64,000 bases of DNA from Macquaria australasica. Taxonomy: Eukaryota; Chordata; Actinopteri; Centrarchiformes; Percichthyidae. A program made the translations under genes and the position numbers. Shown one piece after another: positions 12,906 to 24,198 of this stretch; position 1 is the first letter of the stretch, and every line of letters begins with the position of its first letter. Location: contig SEMN01000313.1 in the NCBI GenBank assembly GCA_005408345.1, forward strand, positions 481,501 through 545,500. The letters run 5' to 3'. The notes under the pieces are model-generated. The model was not told where the DNA came from and searched no databases. It saw only the letters and a list, made by a program, of their open reading frames with translations.

Positions 12906-14682
12906 GGTGCCAGTTCCCATGCCAATCCAATCTTGACCCCAGCAACTGAGCGCCCAGCCACAGGCTGACTACTATAAAGACCTCATACCAATAAGAAATC
13001 AACAGATTTTTTGGGTGTATGTGAATAGCGCTTGCATACAGCAGGGCACCGTGCAGGGCTCCTTTGACCACAATTGGCCTTTCATATATTCTCTGCAGGG
13101 GTTCTAGACAGTGAACAAACATTTGATTTTGACTATTTGATTACATCTGAGGAGTTATTTTTGGGTACCGTGTTTTTCAAAAGATATATTTACAAACACC
13201 AATGCCATTTTATGAACGTCTCATCATATTTTTTGAGGATGTAAATATAAGTAAGTAAAACCTTAGCACTTCTTAAAACCATGGTTATAAAGTGCTTCAA
13301 ACAAACAAACTACGATGGCTTACCGTCTAGGCTTTGCTCCCTCATAAAATGTTGTCGTCTTTGTATTTCCTCTTGCACTATCATAAACTTGAGTGTGATT
13401 TCAATGTGTTGGTCTGCGTTAATGCAAGGTTTATTTGTTTTTGTATTAAGGTACAAATTCTAATATATTTAGTTGCACGTCGTCGCTGTCCAGTGAAAAA
13501 TCATGTGACTCCATATTTTAGTTTTCTGAGAAACTGAAAGATTATCTTTTGCTTTCTGTTTTGAGAAAATGATCTCACGTGAGGCAAAAAAAAACACATT
13601 TTAAGAAAAACATAAATTATTGCAAAAATGTATTGCAGATGAGCTTAAAACAAGGCTGTTTTCTTATTTTATGAAAACGTGACATGTTGGAGATACTGTA
13701 CATATGAGGGTCAAACATGCACTAAACTGATTTGATGAATATTATGATGTGTTTCAGGTTATTTTTACCTTCTGTTTAACTGAGTTGATTTAATTGATTT
13801 CTGTTCTAACTTGTTTTTGTGCCTTTTTCATTGAAGGTCTATGTATGCCTGTAAATCACTGAAAATATTACACATTTTAAAACAGTTTTAAAAATTGCTT
13901 TCAAAAAATGTGTAATGGTTTAGAGACATAAATGGGCACTTTCAACTTATTTCCCCACCTTGTCTCTGCATGCTATATAAATAGTTATGTTTCTACAAAT
14001 AAATCATCCTCAGTGCATTCACTGATGAATAGACAATTCCAGAGGGTTAAAATGACTCTGGTACTCATATATGATAGTGACACCACTACACCACTGTTTG
14101 TTCTTTTGTGAGAAATAAAATGCACTGACTGTCTCTCCTTATCTTTTTGATGTTTAATGGTTTCTACATTTTAGGAGGAAAAAAGGTGAAAGTTGGTTTT
14201 CTGTTGCTGAAAACAGAATACAAATAATCAAAGTCAACCATGCAGTGAGACATATCTGATCAGTTAATCTGTTTGACGTGAATGCATAGAAAAAGTTACA
14301 AACAAAATATCCTGCTGAGCTGGTTCCATCTCATAGACTTTCAAACAATAGCAATAGTCATGCATCAGGAACAATAATTGCAGCTGAGTGTTTGTGCCTT
14401 ATAAATTGTGGGTATGCACTGTCCACATTCGTGTGAAGGAGCTGCGTGTGTGTGTGCTTGTGTGAATCAGTTCGCGACCCATGTGTGTGTATGTCCCTGA
14501 GCGTTCACACGTTCATATTCGAGTTGTGTGCGTGTGTGCGCAAATTGTAAAAGTATGAGCTTGTTAATTTCAATAAGGGACGTTGCCTTGTTGTGGTTTG
14601 GAGGGATGGGAGGGAGAGGACTTGAAGTGGCCGACCAAGATCGCCAGAAATCTCCCAGAATTCCATCCCACCATCCAGTGCC

Positions 14683-14684
<2 letters not shown>

Positions 14685-14734
<50 letters not shown>
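14685..14734. repeat. (CT)25 microsatellite
   Basis: A pure dinucleotide run of about 50 bases. It causes artificial Ser-Leu and Arg-Glu open frames on the two strands. Confidence 0.95.
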
Positions 14735-14737
<3 letters not shown>

Positions 14738-15849
14738 GTCTCTCCCCATCACCCTCCCTTCACAGACCCCCACCATGAAACCATTTTCATAATTAACTTA
14801 TTTATTTATTCATTCATCTTCTTAATTACTTTCCACTTTGCGCATGTTTTTCATGCAACTTGCCTCATCCTGGAACAACTGGGAGGTGTGGCTGGCCAAA
14901 AACGATGAGTGAAACCAGAGAGATTTAATTTAAAGAAGAAAAAAAAAGAAAGACTGGTGATACAGAGAAGAAAGTTATTCTTTGAAGAGAAGGGCTGGTG
15001 GGTGATAAAAATAACAACAGAGAGGAGACTGAAGCCTGACTTCATAGATGTCTCTTTTCTTTCAGACTCTTTCTTCCCTGTTTTCTGATGCTGAAATTAG
15101 ATCCAGATCTGAATTAAGGAATGATTGATAATGAAAGGATATGTAGACGGGGGGTTGTTTGGAGGGAGGGTGGGGGGAAGAGAGAACGGGGGATTTCTCT
15201 TTTCTGCTAGTCCTGACTCATACTCACCACACCATAATCCCCCCTGGTGATGGTCACACTGATTACTGACACTTGGGCATTACAAACACACGCACATGCA
15301 CATGTTTTAAGTTAGTTTGCTATTTTACACGTATGATATGATAAAATGCAGGCGGGCAAGGCTCAGTTAGGCTACATCTAATGCATGTGAAATAAACAGA
15401 AAAACAAGACTGTTGAAAAGCACGTCATCTTAAAAGAGACAGAGAAAAAGGAACATCTGGAGAAAGAGAAATACATCAAAATACACCTGATTTTATTTAG
15501 AAAGAGCTCATTAACTTACAACTGGCCAAAATAAAAAAAGACATGTTAGGCTACTTGTTCAAAAAACATACACAAAGATCTTGCGCTCATGCATTGTAGT
15601 ATGTTTAAACTAACACACCCTTCCAGTCTGCCAGGCAGGAAGAGACACACTCAGCTGGGCATTGTGTGGAAGGGGGCATGCCACTTGGCCTCTCTCCGTC
15701 TTTCACACACACATATGCACACACTGCTGGGTCAGTCAGGCATTGCTCCTAACAACGGGCGCCTGGGCTTCGTGTTTCCATGGCAATCTGTACCAGCAAT
15801 CTTCCCACGGTGGCAGCGGAACCGAGCGTTAAATGTTGCAATGGGCCGC

Positions 15850-15890
15850 GTGTGTGTGTGTGTGTGTGTGAGCGTGTCTGTGTGTGTGAG
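15850..15890. repeat. (TG)n microsatellite, interrupted
   Basis: TG run of about 40 bases with two interruptions. The flanking 13,000-16,190 stretch is AT-rich non-coding sequence in which I see no exon. Confidence 0.9.
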
Positions 15891-16189
15891 CGTACAGAGA
15901 GCGCTATCTTGTCCAGTGAAGAGCCCAGATGTTCAGACACTCACTGGTCTGATTTCTCTCTTGACCCCTCAGTCCTGCCCTCATCTCTGCACACACTGAC
16001 ACACGGAAGAAAGTTTGGAAGAATTTGGGTTTAAAAGTTTGCGTCTGAGCTCTGATCTCGCTTGTATCAATTTGTTGCTGTCATGATTTCAGAAAAATAA
16101 AAAAAACACTGCTAAATCTGTGTCAAAAGTCACATTTTCAAAAACCAATAATCAGCAGTTGCATGGTTGGTAAATCTGTAATAATCTGT

Positions 16190-16600
16190 TTGTATCCTAT
16201 AATTCTGTGATTCCCAACAAGGGGTAGCCTACTTATAGTTAGCTAAATGTAATGGATAAACAGTTGAAATAGTTAGCTGAAAGTAATGCATAAGCAGTTA
16301 AAAATTATAGCTAAAAGTAAGGCATAAACAGTTTAAATTATAGCTAAAAGTAAGGCATAAACAGTTTAAATTGTTGGCTAAAAGTAAGGCATAAATAGTT
16401 AAGAATAGTTACCCTTAGCTAAAAGTAGGCTAATGGATAATATGATTAAAACCTCTGGCTTCTAGCACTCCTAGTGGTAGCAGTATATATGTAAACTTGA
16501 CCAATGCAACCTATACATTGACAATTCAATTGTTTGAAAAAAATGTTGTAACAATAACCATTTAAGACCAGCCTAAAAAAGAACAAATTCCTAAGAACAG
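16190..16600. repeat. Dispersed repeat, copy 2
   Basis: Same segment order as the repeat at 9740-10380: a block of tandem units (agctaaaagtaaggcataaacagttt, about 32-35 bases, three to four copies near 16300-16400), then a segment ending in cctagtggtagcag, then acattgacaattcaattg and aacaataacc. This copy lacks the 58-bp tandem doubling. A likely non-autonomous element of unknown class. Confidence 0.6.
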
Positions 16601-16979
16601 ATTTGTAGTATGGCGAGCAGTGTTGATGAAGTGGAATTGCCTGACTGATTGGAAATGACTGGTATAAATGATTTTACACCTTAATAAGCAGTGTTAAAGC
16701 AATATTGCTTAAGGATGAAGGGGGAAAAAATAACGCTATTCTGATTTTTCTTCATATTGTGGTTCACTGACAGCTGTCTAGAGGTCATGGGTTACCTATC
16801 TTTTTATAACTGCAGTGGTGATTTCTCTCTCTGCCGTTTGCCTCTCACACTCACTCACTGAAAGTAGTTCAATAACTCCATTCTCCAAGTCACCTGTGTG
16901 ATTGTGTGAGAGTCAAGCTTTATGCACTGTCACACACTCCCCTGTAGGCTAGATGACGGAGTGTTTTCACAGTCCATCA

Positions 16980-16987
16980 TTCCCACA
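16980..16987 (-). promoter_or_regulatory. Candidate RBPJ/Su(H) site upstream of heyl
   Basis: TTCCCACA on the plus strand, TGTGGGAA on the minus strand, matches the RBPJ consensus YGTGRGAA. It lies about 770 bases upstream of the heyl start codon. Hey-family genes are direct Notch/RBPJ targets, so a site here makes sense, but a single 8-mer is weak evidence and the transcription start is not mapped. Confidence 0.3.
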
Positions 16988-17753
16988 CTCCTCACCTCTC
17001 TCCGTCCCTCCCTCCCGCTGCCATTGTTCTCCAAAGCAGTATAATTAAAGGAGCAGAAAGAGAAAGAAAGGAGGAGAGAAAGAAGGAAGGAAGGAGAGCA
17101 GGATGAGATTGGAGGCTAATTGACTGAGGATGACTGAGCAAAGGGGTGGAAAGATGGGGCCGGTGGGGGGGGAAGGGAGGGTGACAAGCCGGGGAAGGCC
17201 AGATTAAAGGGAGGGAGGAGAGACAGGGAGAAGAGGCGGGGGAGCCAAAACTGGCAACCCTGCCCCAACTGCCAAAGTCCTATTTTGTCATTGGGTGGCT
17301 GTGACAGAGAGAGGGAGCCAAGAGAGAAATAACAGAGAGAGAGTGAGAGACTATGATTGGATGCCAGTGATAGAGTAAAAGACTAAAGCAGCTTGTGAAT
17401 TTTCTTAGTTGCCATGGGCCCTTGGGGGTCGATCAAGTGGCACTGCTGACTCACAGAGGAAAGGACAGAAGACACATGAAGAAACAACAACAACAAAAAA
17501 ACAAAAAACAAACACAAGTGACAAGAAGTAACTAAGGACAACAAGGCTTTTATAAGTAACAGCGCAAGAGAAGCAGAGAGTGAGGGGCACACAGGGTGAG
17601 CGCTTCGTCCAGAGGGGAGACGGTTCTTCAGTGTGTTGCCTCCACGCAGCAGAAAGAGAGAGAGAGAGTGCGGCCGACAGGATCACTGAAATCCATCAGT
17701 CTATCATCTATCCGTCCATCCATCAGTCCAGCCAGTGAGGAAGGGGCAGAGAC

Positions 17754-20700
17754 ATGAAGAGACCTCACGACTACAGCTCCCCAGACTCGGACACGGACGA
17801 GTTTATTGACGTGGGACAAGAAGACGGCTATTGGTGAGCATCCGCCAACCACACCTGAGGTTGTAACACATGCCCTCCAGTCACACTTTAAAGGAAAATT
17901 ACACAGTATGCAGCTGCAATTAGTAGCAAAAGAAAAATTTGCTCTGAACATATTTAGCAGTGAACTGTGGGCTTTACAAGCATTTTGACAGTTATGCTGT
18001 CATACACGAAATTGCAGACAACTTGAAAAACTTCAGGAAACGTTTCAGTATTTAAGTATCAGGAGCTGATGTGGTTTATACAGCAATAATGAAAAAGAGT
18101 TTTAAGTCATTTAACATCATTGCAGCTTAAGTGTAAAGTTTAACTTAAGGCCTCTGGCAGCAAATCGCCTGTATTCAGTGAAATATATATTCATTGCATT
18201 TACCCTCTCAATGAAACTGTGTCATGTTTGCTCCTTTTACTTTCCCATGTGAGTTATAGTCAGTGCTGGCATGACATGCATTACAATAAGTACAGGTTAA
18301 AACTGATGTAAGGCCTGTCATGTCTGAAGCATGGTGACAGGTCAAGTCATGAGCAGAATTTTCTGACACGGTATCATTTGAAAATAAATGTATTTAATAT
18401 AGAAAGTATCTTCAGATCAAATACATTTTAAAAAACCATGTGAGTCAAGATTCACAATGTATTCATCAGTTATTTTGGGGTTGATTTATATTTGCACATT
18501 ATTGTGATGTAGCCTCTCTAGCTCCAGTTCAGGAACTCGTTAATGTCGCATTAAACAGAAAAAGGCAACATCAAATATACTGAGGATTTTATAGCAGTTT
18601 GTAGGAACATTTGAGGCCCGCTGTGATTGAGTGAATACAATGGAATTCTTTTATTATACTTCAAAATATGAGAAACATTTTGCTTTATTTTCAGAGATTT
18701 AATCCAGTCAAACATACTGATATTTTGAAAGGCTAAACGTTTATTTTAGTATTATTTTTTTTAACTTTATTGAATTAAGGTTATAATTCCATATACAGGA
18801 AATTTGAGTGTTGAAAAGGTTTGTCACAAATTCATACAATTAATCATAGTTTGTTCATTAACTAACTTTTTATTTGAAAGGAAAAAAAAGCAGTGTAACT
18901 GCAGTCTATTATTTATAACTTGTTTCATTGTCGTGGAAAATGTCTGATAAGAAGTAAAATGACTCCTAACACTGCACACACTCGTTGCAAGTCATTATGC
19001 CATTTTGCTTTTCAGGTGAATTAGTCAAATTCCTCGGTTGGAATTATGGAAATGTGGATTAAAGGGAAAATTCATTAGAGTGTATTTGTAACTGGAGTAT
19101 ACGAAAACACATTCACAGCAGTACTGGTTACATCACAAGCACTTGAGCATGCCAATAACACTAAAGACGGTCGGGATAAATCAAATTGCCATGTGACATG
19201 CAAACAGAAGACAGTGCCGCATTTTCAAGTCAGCCCCATCAAACATAAACCTAAACAAAAACACACAGCTAAATTGGCAGCCTTCATGTTAAAATCTAAT
19301 AGAAACCCAATAAGTCTCTGGTGGGGCAGTTTGAAGGGAACTCCAAGCTGTCAGGCTCTTTCAGGCCTGTAAGATGAGAGTTCACAAACAAACACAATCC
19401 ATATTGAGTGACTGTACTCGGAGGAGCTCAGATCTCATGCAGCACGTTGGAGCCCCATGCGAGCGAAAGCATCGCCCTGAGGCTATATAATCATCTTTCT
19501 AAAAGTGCTTTTGCTTAGATGGAAAGGAGAACAGCATGTCATTTCACTGAGACTAATGTCCAGAAACGCATTAAACCAAAACAATCTCGTCTTCCCTCCT
19601 CTCCCAGGCGCTCCTATGCCGTTCTGAGCCCAGAAAACAAATTAGATTGAAGGGAGCTGATGTGCCATCCTGCCTCTGTGTCTTATTAAGCAGGATAACA
19701 ATAACAATATGCAGGAGAATCAAAGTTACCATGTCCCCCCCCCCCCCCCATCTCCCTCATCTCTTTCTCTCTCTCTCTATCTCCATGGTACAGCCCAGTC
19801 ACCGGGTCCATGTCTCCTGGCAGCGCCTCACAGATTCTGGCTCGAAAGAAGAGAAGAGGGGTGAGTGGATTACAGCCTTGGATCTTGATCTTTTTAGTCC
19901 TGTTGTTTTGGCTGGCCCTAGACTGTCCCTCTGCTCCTCTCGTCGTGCAGATCATAGAGAAGAGGCGCAGAGACCGGATCAACCACAGCCTGTCAGAGCT
20001 CAGGAGGCTGGTACCCAGTGCTTTTGAGAAACAGGTAACTGCTCACGAATCCAGAATCAAATAAAACCATTCTAATTCACTGACAGAAGTGAAACCAGCT
20101 TCATAACTAAGTAAAACAATGCTCATTTTCCCTGCAGGGTTCATCTAAGCTGGAGAAAGCAGAGATCCTGCAGATGACCGTGGACCACCTCAAACTTCTG
20201 CATGCCATGGGAGGAAAAGGTAAGACTTCTGAGTTTGTTGCTTGCAAAAAAAATCCACTTTCTACTTTCCATTTTCTGTGGAACATGGACACAAAAAGCC
20301 ATTGAAATAATGATGGAAAATATCTAAAAGCGATTAAAAAGTAAACCAATATGATTATTTATTGTCCTTTTTTTTTGACCAGAGATAAAACACACAGCAT
20401 GTACAGCAGGTATAGTTTTCATGACTAACTGCATTCCATTCCTGTTATTCAGTGTATGACTAAACTCTTTTTTTCTCTCTTAGGTTACTTTGATGCGAGG
20501 GCCCTAGCAGTTGACTACAGGACCCTGGGCTTTAGGGAGTGTGTTGGGGAGGTGGTGCGGTACCTCAGCTCCCTTGACGGGGAGTCCCCGGACCCTGTAG
20601 GAGCCCGCCTGGTCTCCCACCTTTCCCACTGCGCAAGTGAGCTAGACCCTCTCCTCTTACAGTCGCCCCCGGCCTCCGCCCTGCCCTTTCCTCCTTGGCC

Positions 20701-21169
20701 GTGGGCATCCTTCCCTCAGATCTCCACCACCTCACCAGCTTCCTCCTCGCCTCCTTTCCCCAGTGGCCGAAGGGATCTGGCCCTGCTGGGGAGCTACCCG
20801 TCGCCAGCCTCCCTCCGCCTCACCCCCCTGGCCGGCTGCCAGCAGGGCGCACCACCGCTCCTCGCACCTACAGCCCTGGCCACAGTCCACAGGGTGCCCT
20901 CCCTTGCAGCGTCCCCGGCCCTAGCCCCCTCCAGACCAACCCAGCCGTCCCCTCACAGCGCCACAAGGGCCTCGCCTCTTCCTCTCCTCACCCCTTCCTC
21001 TTCCTCTCCTTCTACCTCCTCCTCCTCTTCTACTTCATCATCTTCTGCCCCACTGCAAGTCTCCTTCAGGCCCTTCGCACCTCTGGGGTCTCCCGCAGCC
21101 CAGCGCAGGGGCTTGGGCGGATCAGCCAAGTCGGCCCAGGGATGGGGGACTGAGATCGGAGCTTTCTGA
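17754..21169 (+). CDS. heyl: Hairy/enhancer-of-split related with YRPW motif-like (HeyL)
   Basis: Nuclear bHLH-Orange transcriptional repressor, a Notch effector. Five exons: 17754-17833, 19794-19860, 19951-20034, 20138-20219 and 20484-21169, giving 332 aa with consistent GT-AG sites and phases. The first intron is about 2 kb; the rest are short. The protein opens MKRPHDYSSPDSDTDEFID. The bHLH spans about residues 43-100: basic region ARKKRRGIIEKRRRDRIN, then helix 1 with LSELRRLVPSAFEKQ and helix 2 with KLEKAEILQMTVDHLKLLHA. The Orange domain is about 106-150 (YFDARALAVDYRTLGFREC). The C-terminal half is Pro/Ser-rich, with a serine run, and ends TEIGAF, the signature tail of Hey proteins. 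No YRPW tetrapeptide is present, which points to heyl rather than hey1 or hey2. It is the only plus-strand gene in the window. Confidence 0.95.
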
Positions 21170-21397
21170 GGGTCGACTCTGGTTTCCAAATGAACTCTGT
21201 ACAGTGGACATGGAACTCCCATGTGCACCATGTAGCAAATATGATACCTTTGGAGAAAGAAGTATTGAACCTTTAATGATTGTCTCAGCTTTTGAGGGAC
21301 TCTAAAAGCCATATCAGACTGTGGGTGAAGTGTCAAATAATCACAAACAATCATATGTAATGGAATAATGAAGGAATGTGAAAGAATAGAAGATCTG

Positions 21398-21403
21398 AAT
21401 AAA
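21398..21403 (+). terminator. heyl: Probable poly(A) signal of heyl
   Basis: AATAAA about 230 bases downstream of the heyl stop codon. It implies a short 3' UTR. Confidence 0.45.
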
Positions 21404-22663
21404 TTCACGTTCATGATCTTGCTTGACAAATACACAGTGTCCAACAGAGCCATATATATAACGCTCAACAGAGTGACGTTGAGTTTTTACTGATGTTTTA
21501 ACTGTGATATTTGTTTGTTTTTTCCAAAACATTTATTCATTTGATTGCATTTTCCAATTCTGAAGAATGTTTGACAAGAATCTCTATAAAGACTAAGTGC
21601 CTTTACCTTTGTTCATGATTTTCTCTGTGTGTTTTTTCTGACTGTAAAAGCAAACGACAACACGTACTTGTAGCCATACATTATCTGCTATCAATGCAAA
21701 TGGCAAAGGAATGGTTGAAAGCTACATGTTAGCCACTTATCCGTATTAGCCATGTCTGCAAACACTGCTTGCATGTTCCCCAGCCGTAACCCCCTTCTGT
21801 ATCTGAGCTGTCTCCAGTGATGGCTGATGAAAGCTGTGGTCTTGTGGCTGCAGAGGATAAACATGGTGGGAGCTGGTGATGTTTTTGGGATGCCGCGGCG
21901 AGGCAAACAGACCCATCACTTTGCCCTCTAATTGGCAGTCCCCTGTAATTAACTTTACCCTCATATCAGTCTATGTATCTTCCTCTCCTCTGCTGTCTCT
22001 CTGCCATTCTTTCTCTCCAATCTTGTGGTACACCAGCGGATATCTTCTCTCCCTGTTTGTCTGCGCCACTGTCTCCTCAACAATGGACAGACAGTAAAGA
22101 GGAGGGCGAGAGGGAGGGAGATGGAGAGACAGAGAGGAGAAAACAAAGAAAAAGATCTGAAGGGCTGTGGTCGGGAGACTGATTTGGCATAGACGTTCAA
22201 TAACAGGGTGGGAGGGAGGCAGGAGACAGGGTTAAGGGGAGATGAGAGGGATTGTGAAGGTTTAAGAGGACAGGAAGAGAAATAGTGTGAATCACAGAGA
22301 GTCAGCCAGCGCGTACAAGAAACCCCCCGAACAATGACGAATGACAGTTGCAACGAGTTGTTTCTCAAGAAGATCAGCATAATTGTGCCGTGCTTCACCA
22401 AAACGGCTCCGCGGGGATGAGAGAGCAGAGAAGAGCCTTGTGTGTGTTTACTGCTGGAGAACGCTTTGATCTACTTCAGGATGCAATGTCTGTGGTCTGC
22501 GGTCCAAAAATGTGTGTGTTCCGCAAAGTGCATATTGTTTATTTGAGTGAGTGTGCTAGTGTGTGCTTAAGCCAGTCTCATGCGCTTGCGGCCCCGTGTG
22601 TGTGTGTGTGTGCGTGTGCCTTGCTGAGTGTTTTGTTTATATGGTGTTGTGTGCACACACGTC

Positions 22664-22711
<48 letters not shown>

Positions 22712-22838
22712 ATGTGTAATGTGAGTCTTCTGGGCTGGCGTCAGGACTGAACCGCGGTGGCGGCGTGGCTCTCGTGCGAGGCCGGCCGGCGGTCGGACGG
22801 ACGGTATGGTGGTGGAATGTTTGTGGAGGGTGCATGTG

Positions 22839-22871
<33 letters not shown>

Positions 22872-23040
22872 ACACGCAGGCACACAGACAACACACAAAC
22901 ATAGACACACACATAGGCTGGCTGGCACTATTCTAGCCTCTGAGCGGAGGAGCCAGAGTCACCACCACAGCTTCCAGGAAGGACAACCACAGTCACACTG
23001 CACTGGGTTTCCCACGGGGGAGGGGAGGCTGGAGGGAGAA
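21404..23040. other. Intergenic region with opposed (TG)n and (CA)n arrays
   Basis: No gene recognised. The stretch is dominated by TG runs at about 22595-22613 and 22665-22709, then CA runs at about 22839-22918. Because TG and CA are complementary, the two arrays form an imperfect inverted repeat around a GC-rich loop of about 130 bases. All long open frames here are His-Thr or Val-Cys products of the microsatellites. Confidence 0.7.
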
Positions 23041-23357
23041 GAGAGGAAGGAGGGAAGGGAACAACAGAGAAAGAAGGAGGGAAGTGTGTCTGTGTTTGTG
23101 TATGTGGGGCAAGGGTGTACGGAATAGACCGACGTATTGGTTCAAGCTGGTTGAGGAAAAGAGGAGGGTTCAATATGCAGGGAGGAGGCAGAAGTGAGGG
23201 AAAAAAAGTGTCTGAAATCAGGAAGTGAGAGAGATTTCTCCACTGATGTGTAAAGAAAACCTCATCCATGTATTAGTGCTGAATCATTCGTTGGCTTATA
23301 TGTGTGCAATTTAAGTTGCTCTCCCTGTTTGTGTGTGTGTGTGTGTATGTGTGAGGG

Positions 23358-23445
23358 AGAATCCAGACATAACACTGGCCAGATTGGTAACTTTAGGAAG
23401 AGCAGGCATGGTGATGCCACCCTTGAGAGAGGCTTGCATATGCGC
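23358..23445 (-). pseudogene. Decayed duplicate of the last exon of the apple-domain gene
   Basis: On the minus strand an acceptor (gtgttctag) opens at 23445 into sequence matching exon 9 of the apple gene (24199-24301). It shares pieces encoding CCTAAAGTTA and GTCTGGATTCTCC, and the flanking intron cacaaaatcaacaacagcat is also shared. Extra bases after the first TGC break the frame, and the expected stop is replaced by a CA microsatellite. Neighbouring blocks (about 23640-23740 with 24350-24440, and 23040-23170 with 23950-24080) are also similar. A segment of roughly 0.8-0.9 kb was therefore duplicated in tandem. Confidence 0.7.
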
Positions 23446-23796
23446 CTAGAACACAAAATCAACAACAGCATCTTCATAGATGTAGCCTACCATGACGAAT
23501 TTGATATAAAAACAGAAATACGTGTGTGTATTGTTCCCCTATATGTAAAGATACTCAAGGCAACAATGATCAGGATGTACAACTTTTATTCTTCTTTCCC
23601 CCCAAGCCTTCCATCCACATACTCTCTCTCACTACACATGACACTGCGCCACACTGTGGCATCATCCTGCCATTACAACATGTCTTCAAATTACAAAGTG
23701 GGGCTACAATAACATCTGATTGAAATTTAGTGTGACATGGTTTCTGGATAGTGAATAATTATATGGCATACTATACCTGTTTATATAAGTTTTGTC

Positions 23797-23802
<6 letters not shown>

Positions 23803-23826
<24 letters not shown>
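23803..23826. repeat. (TA)n microsatellite
   Basis: Pure TA run of 24 bases in the presumed 3' flank of the apple-domain gene. A candidate minus-strand AATAAA lies at 23847-23852. Confidence 0.85.
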
Positions 23827-23827
<1 letters not shown>

Positions 23828-24198
23828 GCAAACTAATGGTCTGTTATTTATTTATGTTTTGTTTGCACACAAAATGAATCATCTGCAGCTTAAACAGCAA
23901 TCAAATTATGTTAGACACAACCAAGAGGTCAAGTGCTTATATTAAAGCATTAAACAGGTCTGGAGGAAACAGAGGAAGAAGAGATTAAGACAGAAGGAGG
24001 GAAGTGTGGGTGTCTGAGTGTGCATGTGAAGCAAGGAGACATGACAAAGTTAGATGTGGTGGGGGTTTAACATGAGCTGACAGAAAAAAAATACAGATGT
24101 GACAGCATCTGTATTATTATAGTTTCTGCGTTTTGTTGTGTTTTTTTTCTTTTTCATTTTGTTTGAGATTCTGCTGGTGTATTTGTCTGTAGAGCACT

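Noticed and set aside
22595..22918. Opposed TG and CA arrays as a possible functional hairpin or origin
   Set aside because: Complementarity is only that of simple repeats, with a long loop; no further signal.
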